Assembly: GCF_030463535.1 (NCBI RefSeq)
Contig: NC_132891.1
Location: forward strand, 11,439,449-11,503,448
Reading direction: 5' to 3'
Source of the DNA: Salminus brasiliensis
Taxonomy: Eukaryota > Chordata > Actinopteri > Characiformes > Bryconidae
DNA length: 64,000 bases
Below the pieces are notes generated by a model. It worked only from the letters and a program-made list of their open reading frames with translations. It was not told where the DNA came from and did no database searches. Position numbers and translations under genes: made by a program. Shown one piece after another: positions 1 through 11,600 of this stretch (positions are counted from its first letter, which is position 1; every line of letters starts with the position of its first letter).

Positions 1-620
1 TGGGATGCCATAGAAAACTCTTAACACAACCATAGCAACCACATAGTAACATCATGGCAACCACCTAGCAACACAGCAACATTTCAATCACTTACACAAA
101 CACAATAGCACCAGAGCACTGTTGTGACGATTTGATTGCATTCATTTATAAAGAGTACAAAAAGTAATGTATGTAACGTCCAGAGAACAAAGCTCCACAG
201 TTCAATGCTGGGGGGCTTTATACCCCTCTAGCCCACTCCTGGCATCAGGTATGGTGCTAATAGGTTCATGTTTATCTGCTCCAGAGAGTCCTATTCTATT
301 GGCAGTACTTCTCTACAGGGACACAAGATGTGTGGGTGCATTTGTACATCTGTGTCAGCAATGGGTGCAACATAAATATGGGCACCTGGGATGCCATAGG
401 AAACACCTATCAGCATTATAGCAACCACTTAGCAATACCACAGCAATCACATAATAACACCATATATCATACCATATCAACCACCTATCAACACTATAGT
501 AAACACCTGGTTACCACCATGTAACCAATGAGGGAAACCATAGCAACCTACTAGCAACACCATAAAAACATCTAGAATACCTTAGGATACAATTATCAAC
601 AACCTAGCAACTGTTTAGAA
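1..620. repeat. Degenerate AGCAACCAC-type minisatellite
   Basis: The stretch is built from imperfect repeats of a short unit like ATAGCAACCACCTAGCAAC, visible at 1-120 and again at 410-620. The two halves are separated by an inverted-repeat-element fragment (about 125-405). The words at the start of the window (TGGGATGCCATAG) recur at about 388, just after the insert. No gene is seen here. Confidence 0.7.
125..405 (+). mobile_element. Fragment of short inverted-repeat element, family A
   Basis: It shares the internal segment of the family also seen at 16048, 28784 and 38760: GATTTGATTGCATTCA, a CTCCACAGTTCAATGCTGGGG block, and the GTGTCAGCAATGGG end. Both terminal repeats are missing, so the copy is truncated or internally deleted. 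Confidence 0.65.
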
Positions 621-776
621 GTGGGAACCACTTAAGCTGTGCAAGCATTCTGCATTTCCTTCAGGATGTACTTTTCTTGTTTAAAATTCAAATATGTGAA
701 TCACTTCTAACAATGAGCCTCTATCTCTAAACCTAACCACAACAACGGTAACTGGTAACTGATGTGAATGTCCATG

Positions 777-780
<4 letters not shown>

Positions 781-823
<43 letters not shown>
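781..823. repeat. (TG)n microsatellite
   Basis: An uninterrupted TG dinucleotide run of about 43 bases. Confidence 0.95.
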
Positions 824-826
<3 letters not shown>

Positions 827-879
827 GAATCACTACAAAAAGAGCATGTAACGAGTGAAGAATAAGAGTCTAAAACATC

Positions 880-1060
880 CTCAAACAGTATTTTCAGCAT
901 CAAGAGTCTTCATCTCACCTCATCCCAAACACATCCAAAAGTACTGGAAGGAGCTCCATCATTCCGGAGAACACAGCTCCACTGCTCCACAGCTCAATGC
1001 TGGGGGACTTTATAATAATAAGGGTAAAGTAGTTAAATGCACTCATTAGAGTCTTGCGGT
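880..1060 (+). mobile_element. Fragment of short inverted-repeat element, family A
   Basis: Contains the family's middle block (CTCACCTCATCCCAAAC, then CATCATTCCGGAGAACACAG, then CTCAATGCTGGGGG). Neither terminal repeat is present. Confidence 0.6.
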
Positions 1061-1272
1061 CTGCGTCCTGATAAAATGAAAGACCTGGTGCATTAGGTCA
1101 GTGTGTTTGACATATACGTTGTCCAGTTCCTAAATAACAATGTAACCACAAAGACCATGATAACTACATGTTCTCACACCTAGGCTGCAGTGATTGGGGC
1201 CTTCACACACGTGCACACACACACACAAGCTACATAAGCATAAAACTGAAGTGCATATGGTTAATGTTAAGG

Positions 1273-1727
1273 CACTATATGGACAAAAGTATTGGGACAC
1301 CTACAGGAGCTTTTATGAAATCCCATTCTAAATCCATTGGCATTAATATGGACTTGGTCCCCCTTTTGCAGCTCTAACAGCAGAGTTGCAACTCTGCAGT
1401 TTTTGAGTCAGCAGAGCGTTGGCAACATTTATGCACTGTGGGTCTCGTTATTCGGTGACCCTGCTCTGTAACTTTACATGCTGTGGATCCTGAACACTTC
1501 CACTTTTCAATAATACCACTCACAGATGATTGTGGAATGTCTAGAAGGGAAGAAATGGGAAGGGAAAGAGCACTTCAAAACCACCAATTCTTTCACTAAT
1601 GTGTGCAAATGCAGACTGAATGGCTAGGTGCTTAAATTTATACACCTGGGGCACCTGGGACTGAAGGAAACTGAGCTGAATTCCATGATTAACAGGTGTG
1701 TCCCAATACTTTTGTCATTATAGGGTA
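1273..1727. mobile_element. Non-autonomous inverted-repeat transposon, family B
   Basis: About 455 bases bounded by near-perfect terminal repeats. The left end reads CACTATATGGACAAAAGTAT and the right end is its reverse complement with a few changes (TACTTTTGTCATTATAGGG). The interior matches the copy at 19926-20387 (GCAGCTCTAACAGCAG, GTCAGCAGAGCGTTGG, TTCCACTTTTCAATA). It has no coding capacity. Tc1/mariner-type mobilisation is inferred from TA at the ends of the other copy. Confidence 0.8.
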
Positions 1728-3220
1728 TCTTTAGGAGCATTCTTAGATGAGATCTGTAGATGAGAATTATGCATAAGAGATTTAATGTCAATCTTGAAAA
1801 TGAGATAAGAAAGTTGATTAATACTAAATTATTAACTGTAATCAAATCATAAGGAAAACTGATTTAGAACAAGATATGTGTCCAGTATGTGTTTTTCTGA
1901 CCATATACATTATAACAGCCCTTTTCTGAATGAGACTATCATCAGTTTCATCATTGTTTAGTGCCTTTCCATGCACTATTTACACTTTACAACCATAGAT
2001 CATAAAACACATTATAAGGGAGCTTTACAAGATTACATAGTCAATAGCAGATGCAGCCGCACATTGAACAACAAAGAGTCAACATGAAACATTGCTGCAT
2101 AAATAGTGAGAGAGCTCCACATAAACAGTGTATTCAAAAACAGAAGGAAGGGTAAAAGCACACGATAAACAAATAGGGAATATTTTGAATACTGTACTCA
2201 CTCACCCAGAATGAACTGGGACAGTGCGTTCCACTTCAGGACTGCTGCCCATTTACTCACTGCCATGTCTTTTTCTGTGTACTTGTAAGGAAAGGAATCT
2301 GTATATTACAGGAATCTACTGAATCTGCTGAATCTACTGGCTTTAGTCTCATGTAGCTATGCTGGAAACAGCATCCAGACTATTTTGTGAATAATCAACA
2401 TCCCTCACCCTTTGAGCTTTATAATTTTATTTTAGACCAAAAGGACACAGCTGCTCCACAGCCTCAGAGGCCAGGGTTGGGATTTAGATTATTGTTCTGG
2501 TCCCTCTGTATCAGTGGATCTCCTCCCACTTCCCCAAAACACACATGGTAGGTGAACTGGCCATGCTAAAATGCCCCATAGGTGTGAATGGGCATGTGTA
2601 GTACCCTGCAATGGACTGGTACCCTTTCCAGGGTGCTATTCTTGCCTTAAGCTTAATGAGTCTGAGTAGTTTCCAGACCCACCACAACCCTTATGTGGAA
2701 GAAGTAGATAAAAAGAGATGGATAGATGGACACTCACAGACATCAGTCACTTACAAACGTGTTTCTGTAAAGAACCAACCATTAAAAGGGTTTCATGGAA
2801 CATTTTTTGTAGTATTAAGCATAGTGCTGTATTATCATTATACTTTAATGATAACACTCTATTACTCTTTATTAATCTTACATTGTAATGAAATTCTTCT
2901 CTTCATATATTCCAGTTTACCCCTGGAGCAGAGATGGAAAATGGCCTTGCTCAAAGGACCCAACAGTGGTGGAATTCTTTACACAGGTTTCGCATCTATT
3001 CACACTATTTGCACTCATTGAACAAACTGTACTGTACTGATTCCCCTTCCACATAACTGTTGACATAGAAGCACGGAAACAGGATGGTCCTTATAGCCTA
3101 GTGTCTGCAGTATAACCACAACAATATTTAAAAAGATAGTTCTAAGGTAGATATTCATCACTTGGCAATTCTTGCTTGCTGAGAATATTAATTGAGACCA
3201 TTTATAGAACATCTCTCGAG
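1728..3220. other. Gene-free stretch
   Basis: AT-rich DNA with no coding signature, RNA gene or clear repeat that I can name. Confidence 0.6.
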
Positions 3221-3264
3221 TTATTATTATTATTCTTAATAATAATAATAATAATAATAATAAT
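3221..3264. repeat. (ATT)n/(AAT)n inverted microsatellite
   Basis: A run of ATT units is followed after a few bases by a run of AAT units, so the tract is self-complementary and could form a hairpin. Confidence 0.85.
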
Positions 3265-3310
3265 CTAATGCAGGGGTTTCCAGTCCCAGTGGTGGGTACC
3301 CCATAATCTA

Positions 3311-3588
3311 GGGGCAGTGGCGGCTCAGCGGTTAGAGCGCAGGGATTGTGGGTTCGATTCCCGGACTGGGTTGTGGGTTCGATTCCCGGACTGTTGGGCC
3401 CTTTACCCTCTCTGCTCCCCGGCCGCTGGAGTTGGCTGCCCACCGCTCTGGGTGTGTGTACTCACTGCCCCTAGCTCACTAGTGTGTGTGTTAGTGTGTG
3501 TTCACTACCACAGATGGGTTAAATGCAGAGGACCCATTTAGCTGTACAGTGCACACTGTACAATGACAAATACGTGCACCTTTACCTT
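3311..3588 (+). mobile_element. tRNA-derived SINE with duplicated B box
   Basis: The head resembles a tRNA: an A-box-like stretch (about 3321-3340, CGGCTCAGCGGTTAGAGCGC) followed by a B box GGTTCGATTCC at 3351-3361. A 25-base unit (3344-3368) is repeated directly (3369-3393), giving a second B box at 3376-3386. The body ends in a tail reading GTGCACCTTTACC. The hexamer TAATCT occurs at 3304-3309 and 3589-3594 and is a plausible target-site duplication. There are no long open frames. It is called a SINE rather than a working tRNA because the sequence after the B box does not close an acceptor stem. Confidence 0.85.
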
Positions 3589-3594
3589 TAATCT

Positions 3595-4812
3595 GCATAT
3601 TTCCATGTCTCTCTTACTCTAACACACCAAATACAGAGCTGCCATATACAACAAGCTTGTAAATGAGTTGAATTGAGTCTGCTAGATGTGGGAAAGCACC
3701 AAAATGTACACATAGTTTGGACCCCAAGACTGTCCTTGTGAAAACAGGCCATATGTGAATAAGAAATATGTTTTTTGATCATTTTAACAACATGTGACAC
3801 TACTTTTGATTTTGCTTTGTGAGCAAGATACTGTAAATCCCTGCTCTAATTACATATTCCTGAGCATGAAAGGGTTATAAGCACACTGAATGGGCCTAAA
3901 TGGGCCTCAGGCTGTTAAGAGTTAATAGTGAATGAAAGTAAATAGCAAGTCTTAGCTGTTTACACAATATACTTGACAGTGATGTTGTCTTTGTGCCATT
4001 ACAAAGTGAGAAGATACACTTAGTCCTCATCAGTTATATGTATTTATACAGCAGGGTGAAGTAGAAATAACAGTTTACTGAGGAGGGAACGGAGCATCCC
4101 TTCAGAATAAACCATCTAACGTGATAGCTGAGTGAAAGCACATGGCAGCACTCAGCTAACTCCATCTGCTTCTCAACACACCCAACCCTGAGAAAGCAGC
4201 TAACTGCTCTGCTAGTACACGCCTCAGGCACTTCATGTGAGGAACCCTTTCCTGGTAGCCTGTGTGTTGTTAGTTGTTTACCCACCTGTATTCTGACATG
4301 CCCCGCCCTCCTGTGCTGTGATTGGCTGGTGGTCTCCTGCCTACTCTACTGATAGTAATGCAGGTGCTATTTATTATTTATTTGCTGTTATTATTCTCCT
4401 TTTTAACATTTTTGGGTGAGAGAAGAAAACGTTTATCACAAGAGATAAACTACATAATATACATAATATATAATAAATAAATATTATGAAAGTATATATT
4501 GTAAAATACTTCTTTAAATATAACTTAAATGAATAATACTAAAACACATCAAATAAAAAAACATTTTTCAGGTAAATTCAGAATGGCTCATACATCATGC
4601 ACATGGAAATATTGTATAATACATAGCAAGAGTTACTTTAGTTTAAGCAAATTACTGGATGACATACGCTTTAACCAAGCCCACACAAAAGAACCAAAAT
4701 ATCTTGATAAAAGTCTTGACATAGCTGATGGGGTCTCTGAGCTTGTTGAGTGCTTTTCATTTCTTCTTTATAAGGTAAAAAGGCACGAGGGTGTGGAATG
4801 CTATTTTATGGG
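3595..4812. other. Gene-free stretch
   Basis: Nothing recognisable. The open frames are short, without homology I recognise, and stop-bounded by chance. Confidence 0.6.
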
Positions 4813-5070
4813 TTAAAGGGCCCATATCATGTGTCATTCTTTTATTTTGTAATTTCCTGTATAATAACATTCGTCTAGTCAATGAATCAAAAGCAGTTAC
4901 TATTTGCATGATCTTTAAATTGATTGTTTTTGTTACTGTGCCTTTAAAGTTTCCTCTGTTCTGATTGGTTGCTCTGTATTGCGCCCAATACAGAGTTGAA
5001 ACACTGCTCATTCATTTAACATGAAGTAGGGGACTCTAATCTGCTGTAGGCTGAATAGATGCTTATACTG
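4813..5070 (+). mobile_element. Truncated TTAA-ended inverted-repeat element
   Basis: It begins TTAAAGGGCCCATATCATG, matching (as inverted complement) the right end of the element at 61781-62229, and shares the interior CCTCTGTTCTGATTG with it. No matching right end is found, so this copy is one-ended. Confidence 0.6.
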
Positions 5071-5438
5071 AATGTAAATACGCTGGTTTGTGTACACACT
5101 TCAGCGATGTTTACTACACACTACATCCCACTGTCCTTTCACAAAGTGAGGGGATTGTTTTAGGTGATATGGGAACTTATGTATACTATATTTATTAAAT
5201 AGCATTTACTCGTGCATATTGCTATCATTAAATAAACTAATAATTTGTGGTGACATACATTTTAAAAAACGAAAACAAGAATTTTGTAAAATTTGGTGTT
5301 TTAAATGACATGATATGATGATTCATGCTTAATTTGACAAGGGACAAAAAAAAAAAAGAAAAGGGTAATTTTGAGTGTAAGATGACTTTAGGGGAAACAG
5401 TATTACTGTATTCTTTCTAAATAAGCAAAAGAAAATAG

Positions 5439-5606
5439 CCAATCCCAGCACAGGGGGCGGGGCTTGTCGGAATACGGGCGGGAAAGATAACTGGGCCTGC
5501 GTCCCAGAGGGCAGAGCTCTGCTTTACTGAGCAGAGCGGCTCTGGGTCAAGACTGAGCCACACACACGCACGCGCGCGCACACACACACACACACACAGC
5601 CGGGGA
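5439..5606 (+). promoter_or_regulatory. Proximal promoter and leader of ca6
   Basis: A CCAAT motif (5439-5443) is followed by a GC box (GGGGGCGGGGC, 5453-5463), both within 170 bases of the ca6 ATG. A 40-base alternating pyrimidine-purine (CA/CG) tract runs 5559-5598 and ends eight bases before the ATG, so it probably lies in the transcribed leader. No convincing TATA box was seen. The transcription start is not determined. Confidence 0.5.
5559..5598. repeat. (CA/CG)n dinucleotide tract
   Basis: Alternating CA and CG dinucleotides over 40 bases, with a central run of pure CG repeats. It lies immediately upstream of the ca6 start codon. Confidence 0.9.
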
Positions 5607-8600
5607 ATGGAGCTGTTTGACCTGCTGATAAATTTGGTTTCGGTGGGCTTTGCCTTGGCTGGAGTACACTGGACATATCAGGGTGAGTAGAGAACATGTT
5701 GTGAGCAGACTCTTTAATTTACATGGTTTTACTGTGGCTTTTAACGTTGATCTGATGTTCTTAATGCAAATGTGTCTCAGTCACTTTCTCATTCTGTGGG
5801 AGAGAACAGAGATTCGCTGTTTAAGGTGACCTGCGTATCATTGTGTTAAAATAAATAATGATAACACAAAGAGTGTGTTGTCTATGAACAACAAACAGCA
5901 TGTCTGAGAGTGAAGAAGCAGCCACTCTCAGTTATGGGGGTTCAGCAGGTAGTAAGAGGCAGTGTGTTGTGTAATATAATAAACACTGAAGCCAAAGCCA
6001 TTCATTTCTCACTAAAACTGCTTCAGATTATTCTACTCTCTCTTCCATTGCTTTGTTTAAAGGAGTACACCAGTAACCATCAGGAGTGTCCAGTATGCAT
6101 GTTGTATTTTTGCATTTATTAAGACATGTTTTGACTAATTCTAGACACAAGTTGAAATCAAACAATTCTTTAATAAAGTCTTTTTTTGTTTTTTAATGTA
6201 AAATATAATCTAAAAATATTATGAATAATATTCTCTTATGCAGATCTGTAGTAATGCCTTCAGATTCAGAATGCTGATTAAATACAGCAAGGGCCAGACA
6301 TCAGTTTAACTCTAAATGAACTGTAACGTCAGACAGACGTTTAATTTTAGTCGAATATGAAACATTGGGTTAACGTCAAAACCCAGCGTTGTACAGATGT
6401 TGAATTTTCATGGGCATCAAAGTCACATAACCATCCAACACCAGCATTGGGTTGATCTCATTCTCCAACATTAAAAAGATGTTGATTTTTGGTTACTTAA
6501 CACCAACAACGGTTTAAAACCCACAGCAGCTAACATCCTTTGAATTTTACGTTGATGATGTTTAACAGATGTTGGGTTTAACCAACCAACTATGTAACTA
6601 AATATTGGTATTTTACGTCAATATGATGTTGACACATGATGTTTGGAAGACGTTGGAATTACTTCAAATTACAACTTAGAACCAACAAAAAGCAACGTCA
6701 GCTGTCGTCACAATTCTACATCAAATTGACGTTGACATTAGATGTTGACTGACTTTCCCTGTGGGATAAATAAAGTGATCTATCTATCTGGTATTGAATT
6801 TTGGTCACCTCACAACACACCATTTAAGCAGTTTATTTAAGCATTTATAATTGTATAGAAAATGATGTATAACATTGTCTTAAAGGTCTACACTCTTAAA
6901 AATAAAAGGGATATAAAAGGATTTAAATGATGAGCCATAGAATAACCTTGTTTGGTTCCCTAAAGAACCATCTTTGCTAAAAGAAGTGTGAGCAACCTTT
7001 AAATTGGTAAATAACCTTTACGTGAAGCTGCAAGTTCGTTAAGTCAAAGGTTACAAATGTGGATCTTTAGGGAACCAAAAGTGTTTTTTCTATGGCATAG
7101 CTTAAAGAAACGTTTTTTGCACCTCATACTTAAGTCTATACTACACTGTGAAGTGGAACAGGGTGCTTTGCTTTTGTTTGTTGCTTGTACATATTTTATT
7201 TTATATTAATTAAAATGTTAATTTGATTTGAACAGAACTGTTTCCACTACTTGCAACCACATTTGTATAGACTGAACTGACTAATCTTATTGTTTTTACA
7301 CTGTACTAGTACAGTATCCCGTAGTACACAAGAAATTTTTATTATTAAAGTTTTATTATAGATCTTTTTTACAAGGCATGAAGGTCTAGTAGGCCCTATG
7401 CATTGTCACCTTAGCTGTCTTGCATAACAAAAACACCAGATATTAGCCATCACAGTGAACTTTAAGAGCCATAAATGGTTAACTGGCCATATATCCTATT
7501 TTAAACGTGTTATATCTACCATGCTTGCCAGAACGCTGACAGTTCTCAACCACAGGCCAGACTTTGGTTTAAAACATCAGAGTGCTGTGAGCAGGGGGCT
7601 GAGAGTCTTTCCCACACAGTACAGACAAAAGGCAAAAAGCCCTGAGTCATTAACTCTCATATATTGAAATGGCAATCGTTTCCCACAAATAAAATCTTAG
7701 GCTCCCTAATTTGACTTCTGCGCCCAAATAGTGCATTATGAGTCTAATAGAAAGCCATTTGGGATTCAGCCAATAGCTTCATCACTCCCTATTTAACATT
7801 TACTGCACTGTTTCGGTGTAAAACCCATAAGCTCTGTTCCATTACTTATAGTAGTACCCTTATAATCCCTACACAGTAAGCACGGGGTGTGGGTGAACGG
7901 AAACTGCAGTTGTTTAAACACCCTCATTCGGAACGTCCTGCAGCAGCAGCATCATCAAACACAAAACAACGCGTACTTCTATTTACATGCTATGACTGAT
8001 GGGTAAACTTTCCTCTGAACTTCATCCGAAGTGATTAACCATAGTTCCCTGTTTGAATTTTCATTCACTGTGGTTTGGAACCACCCTTTAAAAGGATAAA
8101 TATGAAGTTACTAGGGTGATTGGAGTTATTTGAAATTCAGCCTCAGGCAATTTGCATATCGCCAGACAATAACAGAGAATTGCATTAATTTGTAGCTTTA
8201 TGAAGACTGAGGTACAGAAAGCACAGCTGTTGGTTGCCCAAAAATGTCAGGCCTAAGGTGAACTAAATCTGAGTATTACTGTTCTTTGAGCTGGAGAACA
8301 ACACTACCTGTTCACAGGCACTAACAGTAGTCTTTCATTAATGTCTGTCTTAAGGGTAAAAAAAATGACCCGCCACTATGTTTAACAGCAGAGAAACCTT
8401 GTTTCTCTTGTAATTTAGTGACACCAACATTAGAGAAAGCAAAACACCTTTACTTTCATACATCCATGAAAGGTGTATATTATCAGGGTACATAGATTGT
8501 CTTTGGATGTTAAGACTAGACAAGGGTTAACTGATTGCTAAAGGCAGTGATGTGTACCTAGGGTTGGCCACAGGGGCCACAGGGGTGGTGACGTAACTGA

Positions 8601-11600
8601 GCTATGGTGATCTCAGGACCGTTTCTGAATATTTGGGAACCCTTAACAACATGTTACTGGTGGGCCACCATCCAACCCAATTATAGTATTCATTAAGTCC
8701 AGATGCTTTTAGCCATGTTAGAGATAATAGCAGGCAAATATCTACAGTACCACTGATAGGAGTACAAGTACTATCACAGTTCTCACTAAAACAGACTGCA
8801 AACATTTGCAATTGTACATTACGGACCCCTTGAGTTCCCCACTTTGAGAACCATGACTGCTTATATCTATTATCTTGATCTGAACCATTTCCCTTTCAAA
8901 AAGTGTCTGTGTTTCTTTTTCCTCTTTGCACAGAGGGGGCTTTGGACCAGATGCACTGGGCTGAAAATTACTCATCCTGTGGAGGTCGCAAGCAGTCCCC
9001 CATTGACATCCAGAGGCGGTCAGTGCGCTTCAACCCCCACCTGCTGCAGCTGGAGCTCACTGGATATGGAGAGGTCAACAATGGCAACTTCCTCATGACC
9101 AACAATGGTCACTCTGGTAAAGAGTTCAGCTCACTCAGGCTAAAGGGGGCTAATGTTTCTGTACACGGTTCTCAATGTGAAAGTTATTAGGGTTTGGTTA
9201 TGATTGTACCAGAGAAGGCCCAGAACTGGAGGATTTAATTTTTTTGGGTACATGGACATTAATTTATTTAAGGGTAAGGTCAAATCCAACTTTAGATAAA
9301 CAGATTAGATAAAAGCAGCCTAAGATTACCCTGAGAGAACATGGAAATTAGTTCCACTGACAGTTACTGTAACATTATACTGTAAGATAAACACTTGGTT
9401 TCAATTATAAATTAATCATAGAAGGACTTGACTGAAGATATATGAGCCATATCCCAACCCCTCGTGGACAAATGCTAGCTGAGCTGAGATGGACATACAT
9501 GGTCAGTTATTGTGCTGCCCCCATAAGTGTCCCTCCCTCCAGCACTTTCAGGGCTTTGAGTGTTCTGGTGATGATGCATGTCAGGCACCTCCGGTCCAGC
9601 CAATCTATTTAGAAAAGCAGAAATACTAGTAGAAGTTCGTATTTATTTATTGCAAACATTCACAATGCTTTTGTATAAGTTTATCACTGTTAAAAGTGTA
9701 AGTTCCACGTAAAACTGTGGATGGACCTTCAAAAAAAAAGGTTTAGAAGAAAAAGCATTTCTTGAAAGTTCCTCCACAGTTTTAAATTGAAGAACCTTCA
9801 AAAGTTCCTTAAGGATCTTGTACTTTTAACAGTGTTGGTATTGTGTAATCAATTGTGAGTTTTGTCATGTATAAAAAGCCAGAAAGTCATGAAAATCAGG
9901 CACCTGGTAAAGCTTATCTGATCCACTCTGATTGTTTATCCACTCTGATCCACTCTGACATGTTTTCTTGCTTTCGATGTAATGTCTGAACCCATACTAG
10001 ACTCTGTGTTTTGATATTTGTGTTAGTTGTCCTTATGTCCTAAGGTTCACTGTAGAAAATATTTGATATTTAGATTTTATAAGCCTGTCTTAATACAAAG
10101 AACTTTCTATATTGCTCACTTTGAATAATCTCCCTCATGCCAATTCCTGAATGCTACTTCTCCAGAAAGCCTCACCCACGTCTTCAGATTTAAGAGCTTT
10201 GCTATGCTCTGACTTGCTTCCTTCTCTTTTGTGTCCACAGTCCAAATCAACCTCCCCCCCACTATGATGATAACAAAGGGCCTGCCAAACCGCTACACAG
10301 CTGTACAAATGCACCTGCATTGGGGTGGATGGGACCTGGAGGCCAGTGGAGCTGAACACACTCTGGATGGCATCCGTTACATGGCAGAAGTGAGATATTT
10401 TATATATATATATTTTTTACCTTCTGAGGTCAGTACAAGAACAAGAGTTGTAAATCTGGTGCAAGGGATGCTCAACAACAGTTCTGCTGCTGGCATAACT
10501 GTGCTCTATTCTTATGGTCTGTGTTGATTCTGGTATGTTTCACAGCTTCACGTGGTCCACTACAACTCTGAAAAATACAAGAGCTTTGACGAGGCTGTGG
10601 ATAAACCTGATGGTCTGGCAGTCCTAGCCTTTTTCTATGAGGTGAGATATTTCTAAATGTCTAATATGTCATTCTAGCCTTTAAACTGTTTTATAACCAT
10701 AATAAATCCTCCCCTTTTAAATGAACGTTTAGTTAATTTATTTCTGCATTAAGAATAAACTCACAATAAATCCACTAGAGTACAACACTGCCATCTTGTG
10801 GAAGTAGCATTGCTGATAAATTGAATGCACATGTACACAAAAAGAAGGCAATGTTAAATGTCAACAAGATGTTTAAACCTGTATAATTTCATTACATTAA
10901 TTTAAAAATAGCTCAGACTTCAAGATTTCACAGTTTTTGTCATTACTATGACGTGGTAATGGTAGACCAGGCACACTCGCCAAAAAAGCCATGGCATAAT
11001 GATGCATTAGGATTGCTACACTCAGTGGGGCCATTGATCCAGCCATTGTGTCCATCCTTTTAGTCTAAGAGGAATAAATGCAGGTCATCCACAGTTAGTG
11101 CTTATCTGTTGTGGGTCAGTGCCTTTGCAGTACTGCCACAGGCTTTCTCCTCAGCTCAGATATGTAGTCAATCTGCAGCTCATAGCTCATGCTAGTGCTG
11201 TGGTAAAAAACAACAAAAAAACATGCTTTTAGCATTGATTTGACTTCTAAAATAATACAATGATTTGTATTAACCTATCAGCCTAACGAAGGGTAATATT
11301 TATCTGTGTCATAATAAGTTGTTACAATACGCTTGACTGAGCTTATCACATATAACTATCAGGTTTCATTACAAAGACAGCACACTTAGCTGGAACTACT
11401 GTAGTTTAACTGGAATTACTGCAGAGTTGAGTGTTTTTAATTTAGTATTTTTTTGTCTGTTCTAATGAAATAAACCTCAAAAGTGAAATATCAAAACTCA
11501 TAGCCAGGGATGCAGGAAATAGGGGTGCTAAGGGGGCTGCAGCACTCCCGGAATTTCAGGATTGTTTTGGTGTAGTGAAATAACTGAAAATTATTTGTAA

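Noticed and set aside
3311-3400. Possible genuine tRNA gene
   Set aside because: It has A- and B-box-like words, but the B box region is duplicated, the acceptor stem does not close, and it continues into a SINE body and tail.
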